A stretch of 64,000 nt of DNA, from NCBI RefSeq assembly GCF_004791025.1, contig NZ_SRUO01000003.1:248001-312000 (forward strand). Direction: 5' to 3'. The position numbers and the translations under genes are program-made. This stretch comes from Mesorhizobium sp. M4B.F.Ca.ET.203.01.1.1 (GTDB lineage: Bacteria > Pseudomonadota > Alphaproteobacteria > Rhizobiales > Rhizobiaceae). The notes under the pieces were generated by a model. That model did no database searches. It saw only the letters and a list, made by a program, of their open reading frames with translations, and had not been told where the DNA came from. This document shows positions 34,724 to 47,807 of the stretch, one piece after another; the first letter of the stretch is position 1, and each line of letters opens with the position of its first letter.

Positions 34724-35947
34724 ATGTCCGTTCGCAGCACCGCAAAGCGCCTTGCAAGCGTCGTGACGGCGGCCAGCCTGTCGCTTGCCCTGCTGATGCC
34801 CGCGGGACCTGCTTTCGCCGATGCCGGATTCCGGCAATGGGTCGCCAGCTTCCGCGCCACGGCGGTGCAGAGCGGCGTCTCCGGTGCGATCTACGACCAG
34901 GCCTTCAGGAACATCACCGATGTCGATCCGGTCGTGCTGGAAAAGGCCCGCACCCAGCCCGAGTTCACGGCACCCGCCTGGGACTATTTCGACAACCGCG
35001 TGCACGACCAGTCGGTCGCCGTCGGCCAGCAGATGGCGAGGAAATGGAAGCCGTGGCTGGACAGGATCGAGGCGCGGTTCGGCGTCGACCGCAACATCCT
35101 GCTCGCCATCTGGTCGATGGAATCGAACTATGGCGAGATCCTCAAGCGCAACGACATCATGCGCAATGTCATCCGCTCGCTGGCGACGCTTGGCTATGCC
35201 GACCCGCGGCGTTCGAAATTCGCCCGCACCCAGCTGATCGCGGCGCTGAAGATCCTGCAGAGCGGCGATATCGACGAAAGCCATCTCAGCGGCTCGTGGG
35301 CCGGCGCCATGGGCCACACCCAGTTCATCCCGACCAGCTACCAGCATTATGCCGTCGACATGGACGGCAACGGCAAGCGCGACATCTGGAACTCGATCCC
35401 CGATGCGCTGGCGACGGCCGCCAATCTGCTGCGGAAGAACGGCTGGCAGGCCGGCAAGACCTGGGGCTACGAGGTCGTCCTGCCGGCCGGCAAGCTCCCC
35501 GCCGGCTCGAAGACGCTGGCGCAATGGCAGGCGCTAGGCGTCGTCAGGGCCAACGGCAAGCCGTTCAAGAACGGCTCCGACAAGGCGACGCTGAAAGTGC
35601 CCGACGGCCGCGGTGGGCCGGCCTTCCTGATGATCAAGAACTTCTCGGTCATCAAGGCCTACAACAACGCCGACAAATACGCGCTCGCCGTCGGCCTTCT
35701 TGCCGACGAGATCGCTGGTGGCAGCGGCCTGGTGCAGGACTGGAAACGGCCCTTCACCAAGCTGAGCTTCGAGGAGCGGCAGGAACTGCAGCAGCGGCTT
35801 TCCGAGCACGGCTACTATGACGGCAAGTTCGACGGCAAGATCGGCGAGGGATCGAAGGCCGCCATCATGGCCTTCCAGGCGAAGGCCGGCTTGACCCAGG
35901 ATGGCTATCCGAGCATGGAAGTGCTCAAATGGCTCCGCAAGAAATAG
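34724..35947 (+). CDS. Lytic murein transglycosylase (MltB family)
   Basis: A 407-residue periplasmic enzyme cutting peptidoglycan glycan strands. A signal peptide (about 1-33, ending PAFA) precedes the SLT_2/MltB domain with catalytic Glu in LLAIWSMESNYGEIL and the stretch WAGAMGHTQFIPTSYQHYAVD. A C-terminal peptidoglycan-binding domain (about 345-405, LQQRLSEHGYYDGKFDGKIG) gives wall attachment. There is no lipobox, so it is a soluble form. The start has AAGGAGG 5 bases upstream, which settles it over an ATG 12 codons earlier. Confidence 0.94.
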   Translation: MSVRSTAKRLASVVTAASLSLALLMPAGPAFADAGFRQWVASFRATAVQSGVSGAIYDQAFRNITDVDPVVLEKARTQPEFTAPAWDYFDNRVHDQSVAVGQQMARKWKPWLDRIEARFGVDRNILLAIWSMESNYGEILKRNDIMRNVIRSLATLGYADPRRSKFARTQLIAALKILQSGDIDESHLSGSWAGAMGHTQFIPTSYQHYAVDMDGNGKRDIWNSIPDALATAANLLRKNGWQAGKTWGYEVVLPAGKLPAGSKTLAQWQALGVVRANGKPFKNGSDKATLKVPDGRGGPAFLMIKNFSVIKAYNNADKYALAVGLLADEIAGGSGLVQDWKRPFTKLSFEERQELQQRLSEHGYYDGKFDGKIGEGSKAAIMAFQAKAGLTQDGYPSMEVLKWLRKK

Positions 35948-35973
35948 GACCGCTTCAGGGACGGAGGAAGTGA

Positions 35974-37200
35974 TTGGTTTCGGCTGGGCGCATACGGGCG
36001 ATCGTTCGCCGCACGCCGATCCTGATCCTGGCCCTCGCCGTCCTGGCGGTGGCTGCGGCCAGCGCCTTCCACACGCCCGCCATGGCGCAGGAGGAGCAGA
36101 GCCGCGGCTGGTCGCTGCGTGACTTGCTGTTCCCGCGCCGCAGCGAGCGCTTCGAGCCGCCGCTCGACATCCAGAAGGCAAGGCCGAAGGCAAAGACCAG
36201 GAAATCCAAGCCGCGCCTGCCGGCAGAGCCACAGACGCCGATCGTCGAGAAGACGCCGGATGCCCGCGCCGTGCTGGTGGTCGGCGATTTCATGGCGAGC
36301 GGTCTCGGCGAAGGCCTGGACACCGCCTTCGCCGAAAACGCCGGCGTCAGGATCGCGGTGCGCAGCAACGGTTCTTCCGGCTTCGTGCGCGATGATTTCT
36401 ACAACTGGCCAGAACAGATCAAAACGCTGATCGAGACCGAGAAACCATCGGTCGTCGTCGTCATGCTCGGCTCCAACGACCGCCAGCAGATGAAGGTCGG
36501 CGACGTGCGCGAACAGCCGCGATCCGAGAACTGGACCAAGGAATATGAGCGCCGCACCGATGCGCTGGGCAAGGCCATCGCGGAGGCCAAGGTGCCGTTC
36601 CTGTGGGTCGGCATGCCGGCTTTCCGGTTGCCGAAGATGACTTCGGACATGCTGGCCTTCAACGACATCTACCGCTCGGCCGCCGAAAAGCATGGCGGCG
36701 AGTTCGTCGATGTCTGGGACGGTTTCGTCGACGAGAACGGCGCCTTCGTCATCACCGGCCCCGACATCAACGGCCAGGCGGTGCGGCTGCGCTCGGACGA
36801 CGGCATCAATGTCTCCAAGGCCGGCAAGCGCAAGCTTGCCTTCTACACCGAAAAGCCGCTGGCCAAGATCCTCGGGCTGGCAGCGCCCGGAAGCGTGACG
36901 ACAGTCTCCGCGCCGGCGGGCGCCCCGGTCGAAGCGCCGGCGCCCAATGCCGCTCCGATCGTGATCGACCGCACCGTGCCGATGCTGCTTGGCGATCCGG
37001 CGCTGGACGGCGGCTCCGAGCTTCTCGGGGCGGCGGCCCCCGCGAAGCCAAATCCGAACCTGCCCGGCGAAAAACTCGTCATCGAGGGCAAGGCGCCCGC
37101 TGCCTCGCCCGGCCGCGCCGACGATTTCTCCTGGCCGCCGAAAACCCAGCCCGCAACGTCAGCCGCGACACCGGATACGACGACGGCTATCAACCCTTAA
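35974..37200 (+). CDS. DUF459 / SGNH-fold exported protein, catalytic residues replaced
   Basis: A 408-residue exported protein with an SGNH-hydrolase fold. An N-terminal hydrophobic segment (15-37, ending AMA) is followed by a basic linker and the DUF459 domain. The first block reads GDF (104-106) where the nucleophile Ser of GDS should be. The last block reads DGIN (276-279) where DxxH is expected. GSND (166-169) is intact. It may therefore be non-catalytic. The tail after about residue 305 is Pro/Ala-rich. The start is a TTG with GGAGG 6 bases upstream. Its stop overlaps that of the convergent gltD within TTAA. The tight spacing after the MltB gene (26 bases) suggests co-transcription. Confidence 0.82.
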   Translation: MVSAGRIRAIVRRTPILILALAVLAVAAASAFHTPAMAQEEQSRGWSLRDLLFPRRSERFEPPLDIQKARPKAKTRKSKPRLPAEPQTPIVEKTPDARAVLVVGDFMASGLGEGLDTAFAENAGVRIAVRSNGSSGFVRDDFYNWPEQIKTLIETEKPSVVVVMLGSNDRQQMKVGDVREQPRSENWTKEYERRTDALGKAIAEAKVPFLWVGMPAFRLPKMTSDMLAFNDIYRSAAEKHGGEFVDVWDGFVDENGAFVITGPDINGQAVRLRSDDGINVSKAGKRKLAFYTEKPLAKILGLAAPGSVTTVSAPAGAPVEAPAPNAAPIVIDRTVPMLLGDPALDGGSELLGAAAPAKPNPNLPGEKLVIEGKAPAASPGRADDFSWPPKTQPATSAATPDTTTAINP

Positions 37201-38651
37201 CGAGGCAACACGCTCGATCCCATCAGCGCTTCGTCGATCGAGCGCGCCGCCTGACGGCCCTCGCGGATCGCCCAGACCACCAGCGACTGGCCACGGCGCA
37301 CGTCGCCCGCCGCGTAAAGCCTGTCGACGCTGGTCTTGTAGTCGCGGTCATTGGCCTCGACGTTCTTCGAGCGCCGGCTGTCGGTGACGATCTTCATCTG
37401 CCCATCCAGCTCGCTCGCCACACCGGTGGCGGCCGGCCCGGCAAAGCCGATGGCGATGAAGGCGAGATCGGCGCGGATGACGAATTCGGTGCCGGCGATC
37501 GGCTTGCGCTTCTCGTCGACCTCGCAGCAGCGGACGCCGGTCAGCTGGCCGTCCTCGCCGATGAATTCAAGCGTTGCCACCTGGAACTCGCGCTCGGCGC
37601 CCTCGGCCTGCGAGGACGAGGTGCGCATCTTGGTCGCCCAGTAGGGCCAGACGGCGAGCTTGTCTTCCTTCTCCGGCGGCTGCGGGCGGATATCGAGCTG
37701 GGTGACGCGCACCGCGCCCTGGCGGAAGGCGGTGCCGACGCAGTCGGAAGCGGTGTCGCCGCCACCGACGACGACGACATGCTGGCCGCTGGCGATGATC
37801 GGATGCGACGGCCACGCCACCGACTGGATCGGCTCGCCGCCGACACGGCGGTTCTGCTGCACCAGATAGGGCATGGCGTCATGCACGCCGCCGAGGTCGT
37901 CGCCCGGGATGTTGGCGGCGCGCGGCATTTCCGAGCCGCCGCAATAGAGCACCGCGTCATGTTCGGCGAGCAGTTCGGCCACAGGCTTGTCGACGCCGAC
38001 ATTGACGCCGCAATGGAAGGTCACGCCCTCGCCCTGCATCTGCTCGATGCGGCGGTCGATATAGTGCTTCTCGATCTTGAAGTCCGGGATGCCGTAACGC
38101 ATCAGCCCGCCCGGACGGCTCTCGCGCTCATAGACATGCACGTCATGGCCGGCGCGGCCGAGCTGCTGGGCCGCCGCCATGCCGGCCGGGCCGGAACCGA
38201 TGACGGCGACGCGCTTGCCGGTCTTCTTCTCCGGCGGATAGGGCCGTATATGGCCGGTCTCGTAGGCCTTGTCGGCGATCGCCTGCTCGACGGTCTTGAT
38301 GGCGACCGGAATGTCCTCGAGGTTCAGCGTGCAAGCTTCCTCGCACGGCGCCGGGCAGATGCGGCCGGTGAATTCCGGGAAGTTGTTGGTCGAATGCAGG
38401 TTGCGGATCGCATTGTCCCAGTCGCCATTGTAGACGAGGTCGTTCCAGTCGGGAATCTGGTTGTGGATCGGGCAGCCGGTCGGCCCGTGGCAGAACGGAA
38501 TACCGCAATCCATGCAGCGTGCGGCCTGCTTCTCGACCTCCTTGTCCGACATCGGCAAGGTGAATTCGCGGAAATGCCGGATGCGGTCGGAGGCCGGCTG
38601 GTACTTGTGCACCTGCCGGTCGATCTCGAGAAACCCTGTTACCTTGCCCAT
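37197..38651 (-). CDS. gltD: Glutamate synthase (NADPH) small subunit
   Basis: A 484-residue flavoprotein that passes electrons from NADPH to the large subunit for ammonia assimilation. The N-terminal region has the cysteine clusters of two 4Fe-4S centres (CMDCGIPFCHGPTGCP and CPAPCEEACTLN). Two nucleotide-binding folds follow, FAD at VAVIGSGPAGMAAA and NADPH at VVVVGGGDTASDC. The C-terminal YAAGDVRRGQSLVVWAI is the FAD motif. The start MGKVTGFLEIDR is the normal one. It lies 142 bases downstream of gltB on the same strand. Confidence 0.95.
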   Translation of the reverse strand: MGKVTGFLEIDRQVHKYQPASDRIRHFREFTLPMSDKEVEKQAARCMDCGIPFCHGPTGCPIHNQIPDWNDLVYNGDWDNAIRNLHSTNNFPEFTGRICPAPCEEACTLNLEDIPVAIKTVEQAIADKAYETGHIRPYPPEKKTGKRVAVIGSGPAGMAAAQQLGRAGHDVHVYERESRPGGLMRYGIPDFKIEKHYIDRRIEQMQGEGVTFHCGVNVGVDKPVAELLAEHDAVLYCGGSEMPRAANIPGDDLGGVHDAMPYLVQQNRRVGGEPIQSVAWPSHPIIASGQHVVVVGGGDTASDCVGTAFRQGAVRVTQLDIRPQPPEKEDKLAVWPYWATKMRTSSSQAEGAEREFQVATLEFIGEDGQLTGVRCCEVDEKRKPIAGTEFVIRADLAFIAIGFAGPAATGVASELDGQMKIVTDSRRSKNVEANDRDYKTSVDRLYAAGDVRRGQSLVVWAIREGRQAARSIDEALMGSSVLPR

Positions 38652-38793
38652 AGTCCAGTCCCTGCTGTCCGAAGGCACGCACTTGTCGGCGCACCCGTTA
38701 ACCCCATAAGGCCGCCATGGCAACCGCAGTCCGGGGTCAGGATTGTTGGTGAGGATGGCAGCCGGAGATCCATCTCTCCGGCCCGTCCAATGC

Positions 38794-43530
<4,737 letters not shown>

Positions 43531-44010
43531 CGTCCTATCCTCCGTTCCCAGCCCTTCGGGCGCTGGTTTGCCTCGGGAAGCGCGTTGCTTCCCCTTCATC
43601 CTTGCTGCACGTCTTGCGAAATCCTTGCCGAACCATGCGGCTGGCCGCCTGGGTCGTATCCGGTATCGTACAGGCCAGAGCCGAGCCGTCTACCCGTCGC
43701 GCGCGGCAACGGCCGGAATGGCCCATATGATACGCCAGTCCGGCCTGTTTTGCGCGACAAAATAAGACAGCACTACTGTCCTAAATTTTTTATGGCAGAA
43801 ATCAGACGCCCGCACAAGACCGATTCACAAAAATCTTGGCCGGGATGCGACACAAAATTTCGTGAGATGGAGGCGCAACGCAAAGTTCAGTCGTCCGCCG
43901 ATCTCAGCTTCGGCTGGCATCACCGCTTTCCCGGCAGTTGGCCCCTTGCACTTGCAAGACCAAAACGGTCAAGTCGCGCCGGCTTCTGCAAATCAGCTAC
44001 GGACCTCTCG
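43531..44010. other. Intergenic region between gltB and ltaE, one palindrome
   Basis: Divergent promoter region with no convincing gene. A frame from ATG 43792 stays open into the threonine aldolase, but its extra 73 residues look unlike the family. An inverted repeat TAAGACAG / CTGTCCTA (8-base arms, one mismatch, 5-base spacer) lies at 43763-43783 and looks like an operator. I cannot name the regulator. Confidence 0.5.
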
Positions 44011-45063
44011 ATGTTCTTTGCATCCGACAACTGGGCGGGCGTCCATCCCGACATCTCTGCCAACCTTTCGCGGCACGCCGCCGGCATCGCCACCGCCTAT
44101 GGCGACGGAGACCTGGACCGCGCCGTCTACCGCCGCTTCAACGAGATCTTCGAGCGCGACGTTCAGGTGTTCTTCGTCGCCACCGGCACGGCGGCGAACG
44201 CGTTGTCGATGGCGGCGTTGAACCGTATCGGCGGCATCGCGCTTTGCCATTCCGAAGCACACGTGAATGTCGATGAATTCGGCGCGATGGGTTTCTACAC
44301 GGGCGGCGCGCGCGTGATGCCGGTGCCCGGGCCTCTGGGTCGCATTAACCCGCAGGCGCTGGACAAGGCCATCCAGCGCTATTCGCGGGACCTCGCGCCC
44401 GGCGGCCAGCCGATGGCCGTGACCATCACCCAGGCGACCGAAGTCGGCACGGTCTACGCTGTCGACGACGTCAAGGCGATCGCCGAGGTCAGCCGTCGCC
44501 ACGGCCTGCCGCTCCACATGGACGGTGCCCGTTTCGCCAACGCCATCGCCGCGACCGGTGTCACGCCGGCCGAGATGACCTGGAAGAGCGGCGTCGACAT
44601 CATCTCCTTCGGCGCCACCAAGAACGGCTGCTGGATGGCCGACGCTGTCGTGATCTTCAATCCGGAGGTCGGCAAGGACCTGCGCCTGCTTCGCCAGCGC
44701 GCCGGCCAGACCTTCTCCAAGGCCCGCTTCATCTCGGCCCAGTTCGAAGCCTATCTCACCGATGACCTCTGGCTGCGGATGGCAGGCCATGCCAATGCCA
44801 TGGCCGCGCATTTGGCCGAGACGATTGAGGACGCGCCGACGGGCAGGCTGGCATGGCTGCCGCAAGCCAACGAGGTTTTCGCCATCCTCGACCGCGCTAT
44901 CGCCGAAAGGCTGCAGGCGGCTGGCGCCAAATTCTACGAATGGGGCGTGCCGCAAGGTTTTGACGGCCATCTCGGCGACAACGAGGCGATCTACCGTTTC
45001 GTCGCCAGCTTCGCCACCGCGACGGAAGAGATCGATCGCCTCGGGCAACTGCTCGCCCCTTAA
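44011..45063 (+). CDS. ltaE: Low-specificity L-threonine aldolase
   Basis: A 350-residue PLP enzyme that splits threonine or similar beta-hydroxy amino acids to glycine and an aldehyde. Family signs are the N-terminal FFASDNWAGVHPDI, the TGTAANALSMAAL phosphate-binding stretch and HMDGARFANAIAATG. The PLP lysine is in SFGATKNGCWMADAVV. The start MFFASDNW is the family start. The ribosome site is weak and the frame is open upstream. An MBL-fold gene follows after 26 bases. Confidence 0.9.
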   Translation: MFFASDNWAGVHPDISANLSRHAAGIATAYGDGDLDRAVYRRFNEIFERDVQVFFVATGTAANALSMAALNRIGGIALCHSEAHVNVDEFGAMGFYTGGARVMPVPGPLGRINPQALDKAIQRYSRDLAPGGQPMAVTITQATEVGTVYAVDDVKAIAEVSRRHGLPLHMDGARFANAIAATGVTPAEMTWKSGVDIISFGATKNGCWMADAVVIFNPEVGKDLRLLRQRAGQTFSKARFISAQFEAYLTDDLWLRMAGHANAMAAHLAETIEDAPTGRLAWLPQANEVFAILDRAIAERLQAAGAKFYEWGVPQGFDGHLGDNEAIYRFVASFATATEEIDRLGQLLAP

Positions 45064-45089
45064 GCGTTGCAGCGATCGGGAGTAACCGG

Positions 45090-45980
45090 ATGACCAGGCC
45101 CTCTCTCGGCTCGACCATGCGGCTGGTTCGTCCGGCGCCAAACGTTGTCGGCTTCTATGATGGCCGCCTCGATGGCGTTCGCATCTGGTCGGAGGAGCCG
45201 AACTGGCTCGACGACGGCGCTTATACGCTGGGCATTTGCACCTATGCGATCGTCGATGGATCGCAAGCGCTTGTCTATGACACGCATATATCCCTGCCCC
45301 ACGCCCGCCTTGTCCGGCGGACACTCGAAGAGATGGGCGTGACCTCGATCCGCGTCGTGCTCAGCCACTGGCATGACGATCATATTGCCGGCAACGAGGT
45401 GTTCCATGATTGCGAGATCATCGCCAACCGCCTCACAGCCTCGGCCCTTGAACGCGGCCGGGCCGAGATCGAAGGCGGCAACCCGCCGATCAGGCCGCTC
45501 GTGCTCCCCAACAGGATATTCGATAACAACCTCCATCTGACCGTCGGAGCGATCCCCGTCGAACTCCGCCAGGTCGAAATCCACAGCCATGACGGGACGG
45601 TCCTGCTGATGCCCGATGCCGGCCTGTTGCTGGCGGGCGACACGCTGGAGGACTCGATCACCTATGTCTCCGAACCGGAGCGTCTCGCCGAACATCTGAT
45701 CGACCTCGAGCGCATGGCCGGCTGGCGGTTCGATCGCATCCTGCCCAACCACGGTTCCTGCGAAACAATTGCAGCGGGTGGCTATGACAGAAGCCTTATC
45801 GCCGCGACCCAGGCCTATGTTCGAAAACTCCTTGCCTGCCGGCAAGAGCCTGACCTGGCCAAGCAGGATCTGAGAACCTTCGGCGCGGACATGTTTGCCT
45901 CGACGGCCGTCGAGTATTTCGCGCCATACGAAGCCGTTCACCGACAAAATGTCGAGGCTGTGCTGGCGGCAAAGGGCTAA
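45090..45980 (+). CDS. Metallo-beta-lactamase-fold hydrolase
   Basis: A 296-residue hydrolase of the MBL superfamily with the two-metal motif SHWHDDHIAGN and further ligands around EIHSHDGTVLL, AGLLLAGDTLED and ILPNHGSCETI. It is probably a cytoplasmic thioesterase, lactonase or similar; the substrate is unknown. GGGAG lies 7 bases before the ATG. The close spacing to ltaE suggests one transcript. Confidence 0.85.
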   Translation: MTRPSLGSTMRLVRPAPNVVGFYDGRLDGVRIWSEEPNWLDDGAYTLGICTYAIVDGSQALVYDTHISLPHARLVRRTLEEMGVTSIRVVLSHWHDDHIAGNEVFHDCEIIANRLTASALERGRAEIEGGNPPIRPLVLPNRIFDNNLHLTVGAIPVELRQVEIHSHDGTVLLMPDAGLLLAGDTLEDSITYVSEPERLAEHLIDLERMAGWRFDRILPNHGSCETIAAGGYDRSLIAATQAYVRKLLACRQEPDLAKQDLRTFGADMFASTAVEYFAPYEAVHRQNVEAVLAAKG

Positions 45981-45983
45981 TGG

Positions 45984-46736
45984 CTAGCCCAGGAACGGCC
46001 GCGCCAGCAGCTCCAGGCCAAGCACGATCAGGAAGATCAGAAACCAGCGCCGGAAGGTCGCCGGGCTGATGCGCTGCCTGAGCAGCTGGCCGAGCCACAT
46101 GCCGAGCAGGGCCGGCAGCACCGCCAGCGACGACATCGCGAGATGCTCCACCTCGAACGCTCCGTGCGAGGCGAGGCCAAGCGCCAGCGCGATGGTGGAC
46201 ACGGTGAAGGAAAGGCCGAGCGCCTGGATCAGGTCGTCCCTGCCGAGCCCCAGTGCCTGGATGTAGGGCACGGCCGGCACCACGAAGACGCCGGTGCCGC
46301 CGGTGACGAGGCCGGTGAGGACGCCGATGATGGGCGACAGCCAGCGCTCTGCCCGGGCCGGAATGCCGGGCTGGCGCGCCAGGAGTGTGTAGGCGGCGTA
46401 GAGGACAAGGGCGGCGCCGAGGCCGGCGGTCGTCCATTTGACATTGTCGCTGGCGAGCAGCCGCGCGCCGGCAATCGTGCCGACCATGATGCCGGCCATC
46501 ATCAGCCACAGCCGGCGCAGGATCGACGCGAAGCTCGACCCGGCGAACAGCTGCCAGACATTGGTGACGAAGGACGGCACGATCAGCAGCGAGGCCGCGG
46601 TGACAGGCGGCATGACCGTGCCCAGAAGCCCCATCGCCAGCGTCGGCAAGCCCATGCCGGTCACGCCCTTGACCATGCCGGCCAGCAGGAAGGTGATGGC
46701 GATGGTTGCCGTCAGCGCCAGGGAAAAATCGGACAT
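45984..46736 (-). CDS. TauE/SafE family membrane exporter
   Basis: A 250-residue inner-membrane protein with about eight hydrophobic helices and the family motif KGVTGMGLPTLAMGLL in helix 1. A second half repeats the pattern (GVLTGLVTGGTGVFVVPAVPY). Relatives export sulfite, sulfoacetate or other organosulfur anions. No sulfur-metabolism genes lie nearby, so the substrate is open. It converges on the MBL gene (3 bases between stops). Confidence 0.88.
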   Translation of the reverse strand: MSDFSLALTATIAITFLLAGMVKGVTGMGLPTLAMGLLGTVMPPVTAASLLIVPSFVTNVWQLFAGSSFASILRRLWLMMAGIMVGTIAGARLLASDNVKWTTAGLGAALVLYAAYTLLARQPGIPARAERWLSPIIGVLTGLVTGGTGVFVVPAVPYIQALGLGRDDLIQALGLSFTVSTIALALGLASHGAFEVEHLAMSSLAVLPALLGMWLGQLLRQRISPATFRRWFLIFLIVLGLELLARPFLG

Positions 46737-46817
46737 CGCCCTTCATGCTGGGCCGGCGCCTGCTTCAAAAGGGCCAGAAGCCTTTGTTGCGGATGGCACA
46801 GAAATCCGCGCAAACAA

Positions 46818-46843
46818 AAAGCGGCGCCTTTCGGCGCCGCTTT
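46818..46843 (-). terminator. Intrinsic terminator of hsp20
   Basis: Eleven-base perfect stem AAAGCGGCGCC / GGCGCCGCTTT with loop TTTC. On the minus strand a TTTTTGTTTG run follows. It lies 41 bases after the hsp20 stop. Confidence 0.88.
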
Positions 46844-46884
46844 CGTCTCGGGAGGAGACGGACTTTTGAGGCTGGAGCCCGCGC

Positions 46885-47352
46885 TTAGGCGGCCGCCTTG
46901 GCCTCGATCTGCCTGGCCTTGTCCGAGGACTGGGTGATCGCGATCTTGCGCGGCTTCAGCTCCTCGGGGATGTTGCGCTTGAGGTCGACGAAGAGCAGGC
47001 CGTTCTTCAGCGTGGCGCCCTCGACCTCGACATGGTCGGCGAGCTGGAAACGCCGCTCGAAAGCCCTGGACGCAATGCCGCGATAGAGCAGCTCGGAGCC
47101 CTCGCCATTGCCCTCTTCCTTGCGCTCACCCTTGACAGTCAGCACGTTGCGGTGGGCCTCGATCGAGATCTCGTCTTCCGAGAAGCCGGCAACCGCCATC
47201 GAGATACGGTAGGCGTTCTCGCCGGTGCGCTCGATGTTGTAGGGCGGATAGGTCTGCGCGCCGTCGGGCTGGCCGAGCGAATCGAGCATGGTGAAGAGCC
47301 GGTCGAAACCGACGGTCGAACGATAAAGCGGGGAAAAATCTACGTGACGCAT
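46885..47352 (-). CDS. Small heat-shock protein, Hsp20 family
   Basis: A 155-residue alpha-crystallin-type chaperone that holds unfolding proteins in the cytoplasm (IbpA/HspA group). The core domain runs about 35-135 (YNIERTGENAYRISMAVAGF to GLLFVDLKRNIPEELKPRKI), including the A-x-x-x-G-L-L-like motif. The start MRHVDFSPLYRSTVG is typical and has AGGAG 8 bases upstream. That Shine-Dalgarno sits inside a likely RNA thermometer, and a sigma-32-like promoter lies further up. Confidence 0.93.
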   Translation of the reverse strand: MRHVDFSPLYRSTVGFDRLFTMLDSLGQPDGAQTYPPYNIERTGENAYRISMAVAGFSEDEISIEAHRNVLTVKGERKEEGNGEGSELLYRGIASRAFERRFQLADHVEVEGATLKNGLLFVDLKRNIPEELKPRKIAITQSSDKARQIEAKAAA

Positions 47353-47450
47353 GAGGTGTTCTCCTACTGAGCAACAGAGTTTGCGTTTGGCCGCTGCGAA
47401 ACCCGGAATGGCGTTTCGGATGGGCCAGCGGTCCCGACATCGGCGACCGC
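47353..47450 (-). promoter_or_regulatory. ROSE-type RNA thermometer in the hsp20 leader
   Basis: The leader of about 98 bases ends in GTTGCTC, AGTA, GGAGAAC just before the start codon. This is the ROSE signature: TTGCT faces the Shine-Dalgarno AGGAG in a weak hairpin with a G-G opposition. At normal temperature the ribosome site would be masked, and heat would free it. The upstream GC-rich inverted segments are consistent with the further hairpins of such leaders. I judged this by eye, with no folding run. Confidence 0.78.
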
Positions 47451-47457
47451 ACCAGAC

Positions 47458-47486
47458 ATTTGGGAAGCGCAAAAGGGCATTTCAAG
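47458..47486 (-). promoter_or_regulatory. Sigma-32 (RpoH)-type promoter of hsp20
   Basis: On the minus strand CTTGAAA (47480-47486), a 15-base spacer, then CCCAAAT (47458-47464). This matches the heat-shock consensus CTTGAA / CCCAT. It predicts a transcript start near 47450. Confidence 0.78.
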
Positions 47487-47807
47487 ACTTTTTGCGGACA
47501 CGACATCTCCGCCTCGATGAACGGCAGATGAACCGCGGCTTCGGCCTGCGTTCAGCCAGGCGGCGTTAGGGTGTGGCCAGGATCAAGGATCAGGCGGCGC
47601 GCCCAACAGACGCCGCGACGAGGCCGAGCCGGGTGTTAACGTCCCTTCCTCCCGGATCGACAGAGGCCGGAGGCCGCCAACGCTGCTTCCGGCCTCGTTC
47701 GTTGTCTCCACCTCGCCTTCGCGACGCCTTTGCTTTTGCCGCATGGCCGTCTATCACCATGCGACGCCTCGCCAGCTCGGGCGACGGAGCAAAGAACGAA
47801 ACGCCGA

